In this document: positions 1 through 8,375 of the stretch, one piece after another | Layout of the letters: every line of letters begins with the position of its first letter | Numbering within the stretch: the first letter of the stretch is position 1 | Source of the DNA: Tritrichomonas musculus | Taxonomy: Eukaryota > Parabasalia > Tritrichomonadida > Tritrichomonadidae | DNA: 64,000 nt | NCBI GenBank assembly: GCA_039105265.1 | Contig: JAPFFF010000052.1 | Span: forward strand, 682,001 to 746,000 | Direction: 5' to 3' | Made by a program: the position numbers and the translations under genes | Notes under the pieces: model-generated | The model's input: the letters and a program-made list of their open reading frames with translations, nothing else | Told to the model about the DNA's origin: nothing | Databases searched by the model: none

Positions 1-295
1 GATCTTGATCTAAAGAATTCCATAACAATTTAGCATTTAGCCAGTTTAGTTGTTCTTTCGGTGTATTTAGCCCTTTTTCTTGAAATTCTTGCGTTTGTAT
101 GTAGGAGAGTTTTGTTGGTAAACGCTTGTATGGGTGATATTTTATATGAGTCAAATCAATTTCTTTTTCTTCTTCTTCTTCTGCTTCTGCTTTTGCAATT
201 TCTTGCAGGTATTGTATTTTTGTTATTTCTTCAACTTCAGGTTTCTTTTGCTGAGTGTTGCTGTTGTTGTTGTTGCTGTTGTCGCTGTTAGACAT
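1..295 (-). CDS. Hypothetical protein, partial at window edge
   Basis: An open frame runs from the ATG at 295 (reverse strand) to position 1 with no stop, so 98 N-terminal codons are visible. The product begins MSNSDNSNNNNSNTQQKK, an Asn/Ser/Gln-rich leader, followed by an acidic run of Glu and then the more ordinary segment YHPYKRLPTKLSYIQTQEF. I do not recognise the family. The start is supported by an initiator-like TCACTTTT at 300-307, whose putative +1 A lies 10 bases before the ATG, as in trichomonad genes. It is divergent from the gene at 428, with about 130 bases between the two ATGs. The forward-strand reading of this stretch is leucine- and cysteine-rich and is taken as a shadow. 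Confidence 0.6.
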   Translation of the reverse strand, partial: MSNSDNSNNNNSNTQQKKPEVEEITKIQYLQEIAKAEAEEEEEKEIDLTHIKYHPYKRLPTKLSYIQTQEFQEKGLNTPKEQLNWLNAKLLWNSLDQD

Positions 296-427
296 GCTAA
301 AAAGTGATGTGATGAGGCGACGAGAAAAAATTAGATTTTTGGTAAACGGTCTCCACCCCGAAAACCCGTTAGGTCCCTCGCTAAAAATATGATTTTTCGA
401 GCTCACCTCATCACCTCATTTTTACTT
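296..427. promoter_or_regulatory. Bidirectional promoter with two initiator-like motifs
   Basis: This 132-base gap separates two divergent ATGs. Each side has a motif matching the trichomonad initiator (TCA followed by pyrimidines and T/A): TCACTTTT on the reverse strand at 300-307 and TCATTTTT on the forward strand at 416-423. In both cases the presumed +1 A is 10 bases before its ATG. The gap is also richer in G+C than other intergenic DNA here. Motif match and symmetry are seen; promoter function is inferred from known trichomonad initiators. Confidence 0.55.
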
Positions 428-889
428 ATGTCGTCCCAGCAACAGGTACCCGAACAAGAGCAAGAAAAGCAAAAAGAGCAAGAAAAGCAAAAAGAGCAAG
501 AAAGGCCAAATCCTAATATCTCAGTTACAAGCTATTTCTATAATCAAGTCGAAAAAGATCGAATCAAAAGAGGAATCGCCATATATTATATGTACCAATC
601 ATTCAAAAATCAATGCAAAGACCTCAATTTTTCACTTGATTTTGATACCAATGTACATAAAGTTGTCCTCAAAATGGATAAAGTTGTCACCGATCGTGCT
701 GAATATGAAGCAACAAAGTCTTTCATTCAAAGAGAAGTCGATCACGATCGTTTTGAAACCAATAAATTCCCTGAAGTACCTAAAGAACCATATATTGAAT
801 GGGTTTTAACATCTGACGAATTTGAAGAAGAGGAAAAGAAAGAAGAAGAAAAAGACGACGACAAAAAAGATCCTGATTGGAAGCCATAA
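428..889 (+). CDS. Small charged protein with EQEKQK repeats, function unknown
   Basis: This encodes a 153-residue protein. It starts with a Gln/Glu/Lys-rich leader in which EQEKQK is repeated, has an ordinary central part (about residues 28-125, including SYFYNQVEKDRIKRGIAIYY and DFDTNVHKVVLKMDKV), and ends in an acidic Glu/Lys/Asp tail. An upstream in-frame ATG at 389 exists, but the initiator-like TCATTTTT at 416-423 lies between the two, so transcription probably starts downstream of it and 428 is the better start. The stop lies in a TAAA context that can serve as the polyadenylation signal. There is no signal peptide or membrane segment. I do not recognise the family; the tails suggest a cytosolic or nuclear protein. 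Confidence 0.65.
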   Translation: MSSQQQVPEQEQEKQKEQEKQKEQERPNPNISVTSYFYNQVEKDRIKRGIAIYYMYQSFKNQCKDLNFSLDFDTNVHKVVLKMDKVVTDRAEYEATKSFIQREVDHDRFETNKFPEVPKEPYIEWVLTSDEFEEEEKKEEEKDDDKKDPDWKP

Positions 890-1473
890 AAAGGACGTTT
901 ATTGAGAGGACGTTTAATAAATACTCTCATACTAGGTTTTAAGTAAACCACACAATTAACAACTTTTTCTATAGCTTTTTTGATGTTAACGATACGGGAC
1001 CTCCTTCCTAGCAGAGCGTTGAGAGGAATCCTGAGAGCAGCCCAGTGGAAGATCATTAATGGGAGTGGGGGATCATACCTGACATAGCGGGGCTGGGGTC
1101 ACGGATGGGAAATATTTGACGCGGTTTTTGAACGAAGTGCAAAAATCGTGGCAAATATATAACTACTATAATAATAATATATATTAAAGTTTATTTTTAT
1201 TTATTTTAATAATCATTCAATATTCATCAAAATAAAAAAACAATTGATTTTTATTCATATTAATATCAAAAAGTACTTTATATCGATAAAATAATAAAAT
1301 TATTATCATATTTTGATAAAATTATAAATACATCTAAAAAATATATTTAAATTTATATATATATATTTATGTTTACTAGAATACAGAAATATATTTCATT
1401 TGTTTTGTATTAGATGAATACAAATTTTTTGAGAGATTAAATCCATCAATTTAAAAAATTGAATTGCATTCAA
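890..1473. other. Intergenic region with a GC-rich island
   Basis: Positions of about 985-1140 are clearly richer in G+C than the surroundings (for example GGGAGTGGGGGATCATACC near 1058), while 1141-1473 is ordinary AT-rich intergenic DNA. A direct GGACGTTTA repeat lies at 892-916. One reverse-strand frame is open through 742-1056, but it overlaps the upstream gene and resembles nothing known to me. I tried to read the island as U1, SRP, RNase P or 5S RNA and none fitted convincingly. It may be a relic of a mobile element or an unrecognised structured RNA. Confidence 0.4.
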
Positions 1474-2004
1474 ATGGTGACTCTCCCTTATGATGTTGAC
1501 ACATTGGGTAGTGCAAATGAGTTTGATTTCTTACAAAAGATTGTTGATTCTAACACACGCGCCATCAACGATGTAACTTCAATATTGAATATGCATTCCA
1601 GTAAACTGGATGACATCAAACAAACTCTAGCACTCCATACAACTAATTTTACTCAGATGCAAAACCAAATAACACAACTTGATGGCAATGTAGCTCGGAT
1701 GCAAAACCAAATAACACAACTTGATGGCAATGTAGCTCGGATGCAAACCCAAATAGCACAACTTGATGGCAATGTAGCTCAGATCGTTCTAATAATATTT
1801 ATTGCTTTTGCTTTACTGTTTGCTTTAATGTTTGCTTTACTGTTTGCTTCTACAACGAAAAGAATTTGCACTAGATTGGAAAATATTGAAAACATAATCT
1901 TTAAAAACAGCAATTCATATGAAAAAGGCATGAAGTTATTTGTTCCAAAAGATTCAGAAGAGCAATCAATGAATTCAATTACCATACCAAAAAATGAAAT
2001 TTAA
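1474..2004 (+). CDS. Coiled-coil single-pass membrane protein with 14-residue repeats
   Basis: The 176-residue product has an N-terminal helical part (residues 1-60), then three tandem 14-residue units based on MQNQITQLDGNVAR (DNA 1657-1782), each two heptads long and therefore coiled-coil forming. A hydrophobic segment of about 23 residues follows (about 104-126, IVLIIFIAFALLFALMFALL), then a 50-residue polar tail. There is no signal peptide, so the single membrane span probably acts as an anchor with the coiled coil in the cytoplasm; the orientation is inferred. The ATG at 1474 is used because the longer open frame begins with TTG. An initiator-like TCAATTT lies at 1446-1452. The membrane segment is itself encoded by a short internal repeat (1810-1848). 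The family is not recognised. Confidence 0.6.
   Translation: MVTLPYDVDTLGSANEFDFLQKIVDSNTRAINDVTSILNMHSSKLDDIKQTLALHTTNFTQMQNQITQLDGNVARMQNQITQLDGNVARMQTQIAQLDGNVAQIVLIIFIAFALLFALMFALLFASTTKRICTRLENIENIIFKNSNSYEKGMKLFVPKDSEEQSMNSITIPKNEI
1657..1782 (+). repeat. Three tandem 42-bp coding repeats
   Basis: The units are 1657-1698, 1699-1740 and 1741-1782. The first two are identical base for base and the third differs at three or four positions. Each codes for two coiled-coil heptads, and the near identity shows recent expansion. Confidence 0.9.
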
Positions 2005-2572
2005 GGGGGCGTATACCCATTTAAGTTTAACCGTTGCAGTATAGTATAAAACTCCTGCACGAACTTTTAAAACCATGCAGTAACAATAATAAAATAAAAA
2101 CTTAATTTTTTTGACTTTTTAACTCCATTATGAAGAACAGTATAAAATTATTTTTGTTTCCATACTGAATTTGGTGATTATCATATATTTTTGAACAGAG
2201 AAAAATGAATTTTGGGGAGTGCTTTACTTTTTTCAAAGATTATATGGCCATATCACATATTAAAGGATAAGAAAAATTTCGCTAGATAAAGATATTCATC
2301 AAAATTAAAATGAAGAAATAGAAATATATGATGGTTCTGATGCAAATATATAAGTTTTGCTAAATAATTTATAATAATATTAAATTTCATATTATTATCT
2401 ATAAAATAAAAATTTGAAAGTTGTTTCATCATGATATCATATAAATATAATATTATAATTTTGTTTAAATGCATAAATTTGTGTTTAGGCAAATTAAAAA
2501 GAAATATTACTAAATGATGATTATATAGGTAGACTCGAACTTGATTGATGAAAAAGTCAAGTTAATTATTCT
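2005..2572. other. AT-rich intergenic region
   Basis: This stretch lies between the coiled-coil gene and the 42-bp repeat block. It is very AT-rich, and the short open frames in it have no coding character. I see no RNA gene or convincing promoter motif. Confidence 0.5.
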
Positions 2573-2825
2573 AAGTCTAAAAGTTTGTGATTAAAAAATC
2601 ACTGAAATGTACATAAGTCTAAAAAGTTGTGATGAAAAAATCGAAAAAATTTTGATAAGTCTAAAAAGTTGTGATGAAAAAGTCATCAAAATTTTGATAA
2701 GTCTAAAAAGTTGTGATGAAAAAGTCATCAAAATATCCGAAAGTCTAAAAAGTATGTCTCAAAAAGTCATTTTTATTTTCTCAAAGTCTAAAATCGTTGT
2801 GATGAAAAAGTCACATTATTATATC
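2573..2825 (+). repeat. Tandem 42-bp repeat array, AT-rich
   Basis: Units beginning AAGTCTAAAA start at 2573, 2615, 2657, 2699, 2741 and 2784. Units 2 to 4 are almost identical; the outer ones have diverged, and the last is shifted by one base. Read forward from an ATG at 2607, the array gives a 14-residue repeat like ISLKSCDEKVIKIL that stays open to 2891, so it could be a small coding gene or the tail of a lost one. There is no supporting start context, and the array runs into the 3' end of the convergent BspA gene. Confidence 0.75.
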
Positions 2826-2906
2826 TATGTCTCGAACTTTTTTGAAAAAAAGTTAAATAAAAAGAAGCAATTGTCATATTATTTTTTTTAACTATGAATG
2901 ATTAAT

Positions 2907-5900
2907 TTATTTATTAATTGTTATTAAAGGTTCAGTGTTAAGTTGTTTGGAGCTGTTTTTCTTCTTGACAATGATAACAACTATAGTTATAATAATTGAG
3001 ACAGCTAAACAGCAAGACAAGACAATGATGATGATCTTTAATTTTGAGTCCGTTGAATTTTCTTTCTTAATTCTAATTCCACAGAATTCTTCATGATCGT
3101 AGCCAGAAGGAACGGATATCTTTTGATTTTCAGGGAAAACATTTGAGCCACAAAATGGCTCTGACAATCCGTCATAAAAAATGTTTGACAAATGTGTCAA
3201 TTCAAATGCTTCGTCTTCAATTTTAATGAAGTCGCTTTGAATGATTAATTGGTCAAACTTCAAACAATTATAAAAGCACTTTTTGCCAATTAATCTTGTT
3301 GATTGTGGAATCAGTAATGATCCGCATAGTCCATAACAATGGGAGAATGCATTTTCTTCAATACATTCAACATTATCAGAGAGTCTCAAAGCCGAGAATC
3401 CTTGACAAAACGAGAATGCAAAAGAGCCGATAAAAGTGACAGAGTCAGGAACGATCAATTCCCCTTCAAAATTACAACAACCAAAAAATGATCCCGAACC
3501 AATAAAAGTGACATTCAAAGGAATATTTAATTCACCATTCAATTTTGAACATCCATAAAAAGTGTCATTTTGAATGGTTTTGATGCTGCTCGTTATTTTC
3601 AATAAACCATTGAATCCACTGCAATTTGAAAAGGATGAAAAACCGACATTTGTCACATTGTCAGGTATTATCAAATCACCAGTGAAGCTTGAACAGCCTG
3701 AAAATGCATGTTTTCCAATGCTGGTGATTGATGATGGAATTTTTAAGTTGCCAGTTAAATGCGAACATCCATTGAATAAAAAATCGTTGATTTTTGTCAT
3801 TGACAACGGAATCAGCAAAGATCCATCCAATCCTTGACAACCCATGAAAGCTCCTTCATCAATGCTAATTGTTGTATTTGGAATGTTTAAAGTCCCGCTG
3901 AATCCAAGACATCCATAAAATGCTCTTTCTTGGATCGACACGACAGATGAAGGGATTTTCAAAGCGCCTTTAAATCCAGAGCATTTATAAAACAGACAGA
4001 AACTAATGACTGTTGCTTTTTCTGGGATTGACAAAGTTCCAGAGAATCCTGAACAACCGCTAAAAGCTTCTTTCTCAATGTTTTTAACAGTGTCAGGAAT
4101 GATCAATGAGCCTTTAAATCCAGAACAGCCTTGAAATGCTCCTGACTCAATTGATCGAACTGATTCAGAAATATTCAATGTTCCATCAAAGCCTGAACAA
4201 CCTCGAAATGCATCAGTTCCAATATAACTGACCAAACTCGGAATTGTCAAAGAACCAGAAAAGCCAGAACAGCCACAAAATGCATTTGATTCAATTGTTC
4301 GCGCCATTTTTGGAATCGTTAAAGTGCCAGTAAAGCCAGAACAATCATAGAACGACGAATAATCAATTCTTTCAACTGAATCAGGAATCAGCAATTGTCC
4401 AGATAATCCAGAACATCCTCTGAATGCATTTGGTTCAATTGAATTTACAGAAGGAGGAATAATTAGTGCTCCAGAAAGTCCCGTGCAGCCAGAAAATGAA
4501 CTTGTTCCAATTTTCTCAACTAAACTCGGAATCGTTAATGGACCAGTGAAACCAGAACATCCATTGAATGTGTTGTCTCCAATGAATTTGATCGAACTAG
4601 GAAGTTCCAATGCTCCAGTGAAACCTGAACAGAAACAAAAAGATCCAAAACCAATGTAATCAATTGTGCTTGGGAATTTCAATGTTCCTGTTAGTTTTGA
4701 GCATCCATAAAATAAGTCGTCTTCAATGGAAGTGATCGAATCAGGAATGATCAAATTCCCACTGAGTTCCAAACAGCCAGAAAATGCTCCTGCTCCAATT
4801 GACTCGATTGAATTAGGAAGCACTAAAGAACTGAAGCTGGAGCAATTACAAAATGCATCAGAGCCAATAGATAAAACCGAAGAAGGAATCAACAAAGATC
4901 CAAAAAGCTTCGAACAGCCACAGAAAGCTTTCGAGCCAATTGTTTCCACACTATCGGGAAGATTTAATTCATCCGAAAGTCTTGAACAGCCACAAAAAGA
5001 TCGGGATTCAATCGATGTGACAGACTTTGGCAATTTTAACGAGGTAAAGCCAGAGCATCCTTCAAATGAGCCAGAATGAATGGAGTCAATCAAAGATGGA
5101 ATTATCAAAGCTCCAGTGAATCCAGAACATCCATTAAAGGCATTGCTTCCTATAAATGAGATTGATTCTGGTAATTCCAAATTTCCTTTTAATCCAGAGC
5201 ATCCTTCAAAACCACCAGAACCAATGGACGTGACTGAAGAAGGAATCTGCAATCCAGTCAAGTTTGAACAATGATAAAATGTTCCATTTGAAACAATTTT
5301 TATTGAATTAGGAATGGATAAAGATCCTGTGAATCCAAAACATCCATTGAAGGCATCACATCCAATTGATGTAACTGTGTCTGGAATTGACAACGAACCT
5401 GAAAATCTAGAACAATTGAAGAAGGATCCTGACTCGATTGTTTTAACAGAATTTGGAATTTTTAGTTGTCCAGAAAAGCCAGAACAATTCTTGAATGCAT
5501 TCTCTCCAATTGTTTCAATTGAGTCAGGGATTTTCAATTCTCCATTTAATCCAAAACAGCCATTGAAAACATCAGATTCAATGACTTTCAACGAGCTAGG
5601 CATCGATAAAGATCCAGAGAAGCCGGAACATCCCCAAAATGCACCTGATTCAATTTTATTAAGTGAACCTGGCAGTATTAAATTACCTGAAAATCGCAAA
5701 CAATTTCTAAATGCATTTGATCCAATTGATTCAACCGACTCAGGAATTTTCAATGTGCCAGACAACTTTGTGCATCCATCGAAGGCCGAAGACTCAATAA
5801 ATTTAATCGAATCCGGAATTATTAAAGATCCATCAAAGCCAGAACAGCCTTTAAATGCGTCTGATGTAATGCTTTGGATTGTGCTCGGAATGACCAATTT

Positions 5901-7046
5901 TCCAGAGAAGCCAGAACAGCCAGAAAAAGCTCCAGACTCAACATTTTGAATAGAATTTGGTATCGTCAAATTTCCCGAAAATTTTGAACAATTTTTGAAC
6001 GAGCAAGATCCAATAAAAGTCAATGATTCAGGCAATTTTAATTCATCTTTTATTTTCGAACAACCGCTGAAAGCGTCAGATTTAATAATTTTAATTGAAT
6101 CAGGAATTGTCAAATTCCCAGCAAGTCCAGAGCAGCCTTTAAATGTGCCTGATTCAATGACTTCAATTGAATCCGGAATCAGCAAGTTATCAGAAAACTT
6201 CGAACAATCTTTGAATGCATCAGATCCAATCTTCTTTAGAGTATTTGGAAGAACAAGTTTTCCAGTGAAGCCAGAGCAACCTTCAAAAGCAGATGAACCG
6301 ATCGATTCAATTTTATTTGAAAGAATCAGTTCACTAAATTTGAAACAACCAAAAAATGCTTCAGATTCAATTTCTATCGTTTTATTCGGAATTGTCAATT
6401 TTCCAGAAAGTTTAGAACAACCATAAAATGCGTCACTTTTTATAATCGTTACATCTTCAGGGATTTTTAATTGGCCATAAAAGCCTGAACATTTAAAGAA
6501 CGATTCTGACTCAATTGTTTCTAATTTAGAAGGAAGATTTAACGTACATGAAAAACCAGAACAAAATCGAAAAGCGCCAGATCCAATCGATTCAGTCGTG
6601 TTGGAAATGGTCAATGTTTCATTAAAACCGTAACAGCCGCCAAATGCATCCTTTTCAATGGATTTGACAGAATCTGGAATAGTCAAATTCCCAAAGAAGC
6701 CAGAACAATTGAAAAAAGTGGAAGATTTGATTGATTCGATTGAATTGGGAAGGATTAATATGCCTGAAAAACCGTAACAGCCGCTAAATGCCCCTGATCC
6801 AATTGATTGAACAGAATCTGGAATAATTAATGAGCCAGTAAACCCACTACACCCGAAAAATGCATTTGTACCAATGGAGGTAACACTTTCAGGAATTATT
6901 AATGGACCTGTGAAATCTGAACAATTTTCATATTCATGGTCATTGATTGTAATCGTACCATTGGGAATTATAAGTTGTCCAGAATAGCATTCATCTGATT
7001 TCAATGCTTTGATTTGCGTGAATAAGAAAGTAAATAAAAGAAACAT
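2907..7046 (-). CDS. BspA-like leucine-rich-repeat surface protein
   Basis: The product is 1379 residues. It has an N-terminal signal peptide (MFLLFTFLFTQIKA), then roughly 55 tandem repeats of about 23 residues with the pattern IPDSVTSIGSxAFxGCSGFSG, the TpLRR/LRR_5 type of BspA-like proteins. Near the C-terminus is a membrane span (about 1333-1360, IIIIVLSCCLAVSIIITIVV) followed by a short Lys-rich cytoplasmic tail ending TEPLITINK. This architecture is that of trichomonad BspA surface proteins, thought to be exposed at the cell surface and to contact host cells, bacteria or mucus. The repeats are diverged in sequence, so the gene is old and under constraint, and the frame is intact. The stop is in a TAAA context. 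All forward-strand open frames inside are shadows. Confidence 0.95.
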   Translation of the reverse strand: MFLLFTFLFTQIKALKSDECYSGQLIIPNGTITINDHEYENCSDFTGPLIIPESVTSIGTNAFFGCSGFTGSLIIPDSVQSIGSGAFSGCYGFSGILILPNSIESIKSSTFFNCSGFFGNLTIPDSVKSIEKDAFGGCYGFNETLTISNTTESIGSGAFRFCSGFSCTLNLPSKLETIESESFFKCSGFYGQLKIPEDVTIIKSDAFYGCSKLSGKLTIPNKTIEIESEAFFGCFKFSELILSNKIESIGSSAFEGCSGFTGKLVLPNTLKKIGSDAFKDCSKFSDNLLIPDSIEVIESGTFKGCSGLAGNLTIPDSIKIIKSDAFSGCSKIKDELKLPESLTFIGSCSFKNCSKFSGNLTIPNSIQNVESGAFSGCSGFSGKLVIPSTIQSITSDAFKGCSGFDGSLIIPDSIKFIESSAFDGCTKLSGTLKIPESVESIGSNAFRNCLRFSGNLILPGSLNKIESGAFWGCSGFSGSLSMPSSLKVIESDVFNGCFGLNGELKIPDSIETIGENAFKNCSGFSGQLKIPNSVKTIESGSFFNCSRFSGSLSIPDTVTSIGCDAFNGCFGFTGSLSIPNSIKIVSNGTFYHCSNLTGLQIPSSVTSIGSGGFEGCSGLKGNLELPESISFIGSNAFNGCSGFTGALIIPSLIDSIHSGSFEGCSGFTSLKLPKSVTSIESRSFCGCSRLSDELNLPDSVETIGSKAFCGCSKLFGSLLIPSSVLSIGSDAFCNCSSFSSLVLPNSIESIGAGAFSGCLELSGNLIIPDSITSIEDDLFYGCSKLTGTLKFPSTIDYIGFGSFCFCSGFTGALELPSSIKFIGDNTFNGCSGFTGPLTIPSLVEKIGTSSFSGCTGLSGALIIPPSVNSIEPNAFRGCSGLSGQLLIPDSVERIDYSSFYDCSGFTGTLTIPKMARTIESNAFCGCSGFSGSLTIPSLVSYIGTDAFRGCSGFDGTLNISESVRSIESGAFQGCSGFKGSLIIPDTVKNIEKEAFSGCSGFSGTLSIPEKATVISFCLFYKCSGFKGALKIPSSVVSIQERAFYGCLGFSGTLNIPNTTISIDEGAFMGCQGLDGSLLIPLSMTKINDFLFNGCSHLTGNLKIPSSITSIGKHAFSGCSSFTGDLIIPDNVTNVGFSSFSNCSGFNGLLKITSSIKTIQNDTFYGCSKLNGELNIPLNVTFIGSGSFFGCCNFEGELIVPDSVTFIGSFAFSFCQGFSALRLSDNVECIEENAFSHCYGLCGSLLIPQSTRLIGKKCFYNCLKFDQLIIQSDFIKIEDEAFELTHLSNIFYDGLSEPFCGSNVFPENQKISVPSGYDHEEFCGIRIKKENSTDSKLKIIIIVLSCCLAVSIIITIVVIIVKKKNSSKQLNTEPLITINK

Positions 7047-7481
7047 AAAATTTATTTTTTGTATACATAAATGGCCAAAAAAAGAGGAGCTCTAATTTCA
7101 CAAGTAAAGTTATAGCAGTCAATTTTCTCTTTATTTTTTTTATAATTACGCTATTAATAGTATTAATCAACTTGGTTGAACAGACTTGTGAGATTAAAAA
7201 CTTATCCCAGTAGATTTGCTGATTAAAATCAATTTTCAAAATTACTCTGTTTAGTTAGATTGACTTATTTGCATGGAAAATCAATTATATTAAAAAGTTT
7301 CAATTTGATATTTTGGTCATCAACAATCACTTCTAATCAGCTTCCCATAAATGATCGTTTTCCAATTCTTATACTTAAATTTTTAACAATGAAATACTTC
7401 CTGGATTCATCAAACGGTTTCATTTTTTTTTTTTTTTTTTTTTTTTTGAAAAAGTTTAAAATTTTATTTTCATAGATCAAA
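7047..7481. other. Intergenic region with T25 tract
   Basis: This divergent gap lies between the BspA gene and the CaaX gene. It is AT-rich and holds a run of 25 T at 7423-7447, 35 bases before the next ATG. A weak initiator-like TCATAGAT precedes that ATG. Confidence 0.6.
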
Positions 7482-8000
7482 ATGACAGCAGTAACGATTG
7501 ATGCTGAACAACTAATTATAAAAGAGACTGGGAAAATATGCCATACCTCAAATGATAATTGGGCAAAACTCAAATATTATTTAAATTGCGTTGACTGCGT
7601 TATAAATTATGGAATTCCATCAAACTTAAAAGACTATGACAATTACATCGGCATATCATTTGATGATAAAAATGTTATTTTGATGCTAGCAGAAGTTATG
7701 AATCCAGATCTTTTCGAAAAAAACCACGTTTTTGTTAATGATATTCTTTTATGTGGAGATTCACAAAATAAGTTTTATGACATTTCATATACAAAACTAG
7801 CTGCTGCTGCAACCAGAGAATTTCTAATTGCTGGAAAGCTTGTTGCAACATTAAAAATAATGACGTATTGTAATCAATGGAAAAATGAGAATTACTATCA
7901 GCCAATGCTAGAATTACAAAAAAGACTAAGTGACATTCATCATGGCAATGCTGATAAATATAAACCTAAAAATAGCTCAAGTGCATGCTTGTTAATATAA
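7482..8000 (+). CDS. Small CaaX-box (probably prenylated) protein, unknown family
   Basis: This encodes a 172-residue soluble protein of mixed composition ending in NSSSACLLI. The last four residues CLLI form a CaaX box; a hydrophobic last residue of the Leu/Ile type is expected to favour geranylgeranylation, so the protein is predicted to be membrane-tethered at its C-terminus after a polar linker (about residues 158-168). There are no GTPase G-motifs, so it is not a Ras or Rab protein despite the similar tail. Notable segments are NCVDCVINYGIP and YTKLAAAATREFLIAGKLVATL. The ATG at 7482 is the first in frame after the T tract, and the stop is in a TAAA context. The next gene downstream, in the same orientation, also ends in CLLI. 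Family not recognised. Confidence 0.7.
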   Translation: MTAVTIDAEQLIIKETGKICHTSNDNWAKLKYYLNCVDCVINYGIPSNLKDYDNYIGISFDDKNVILMLAEVMNPDLFEKNHVFVNDILLCGDSQNKFYDISYTKLAAAATREFLIAGKLVATLKIMTYCNQWKNENYYQPMLELQKRLSDIHHGNADKYKPKNSSSACLLI

Positions 8001-8375
8001 AATGAATATCAAGCAATTCATGAATAAACCTTTAAAATTTAATTTTTAATTAGAAATATGACTGGCAGATTTTAAATAAATAATTATTAATATAATTTTT
8101 TTTTAACTAGTTTTATGTCAATTTATTTTAAAATGAATTTATTATTGTAACCAAAATCGACAACCCAAAATATCTTAATACTTTAAGAAATATCTGAAAT
8201 ATTATAATATATTATTGAAATAATTTTTCCCATTATACACTATTTTAAATTAAATCTAAATTTTCGAAGGGAAAAATCTATATTATGCTTTTTAAACTAG
8301 GGCAATTTTATGTAATACCTTCAAATTATTTGAAATAATAACTTTTCATTCAATAAATTTCAAAGAACCTTTCTA
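8001..8375. other. Intergenic region, promoter of the Sel1 gene
   Basis: AT-rich spacer between two tandem genes. An initiator-like TCATTCAA starts at 8346, with its +1 A 28 bases before the ATG at 8376. Nothing else was recognised. Confidence 0.5.

Noticed and set aside
61-291. 76-codon forward frame rich in Leu and Cys
   Set aside because: It does not begin with ATG and is antisense to the Asn/Gln/Glu-rich start of the reverse-strand gene at 295.
742-1056. 104-codon reverse frame through the GC-rich island
   Set aside because: It overlaps the acidic tail of the gene at 428, giving a poly-Ser run, and its upper part resembles no known protein.
985-1140. Island as U1 snRNA, SRP RNA, RNase P RNA or 5S rRNA
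   Set aside because: Short similar phrases exist (ATACCTG, GTGGGGGA), but the order and the required secondary-structure elements do not fit.
2573-2825. CRISPR-like array
   Set aside because: The 42-bp units are contiguous without unique spacers, and the organism is a eukaryote.
3574-6426. Long forward-strand open frames (up to 211 codons) inside the BspA gene
   Set aside because: They are antisense to the strictly periodic LRR repeats; their Pro/Glu/Ser-rich pattern repeats with the same period and they lack starts and domains.
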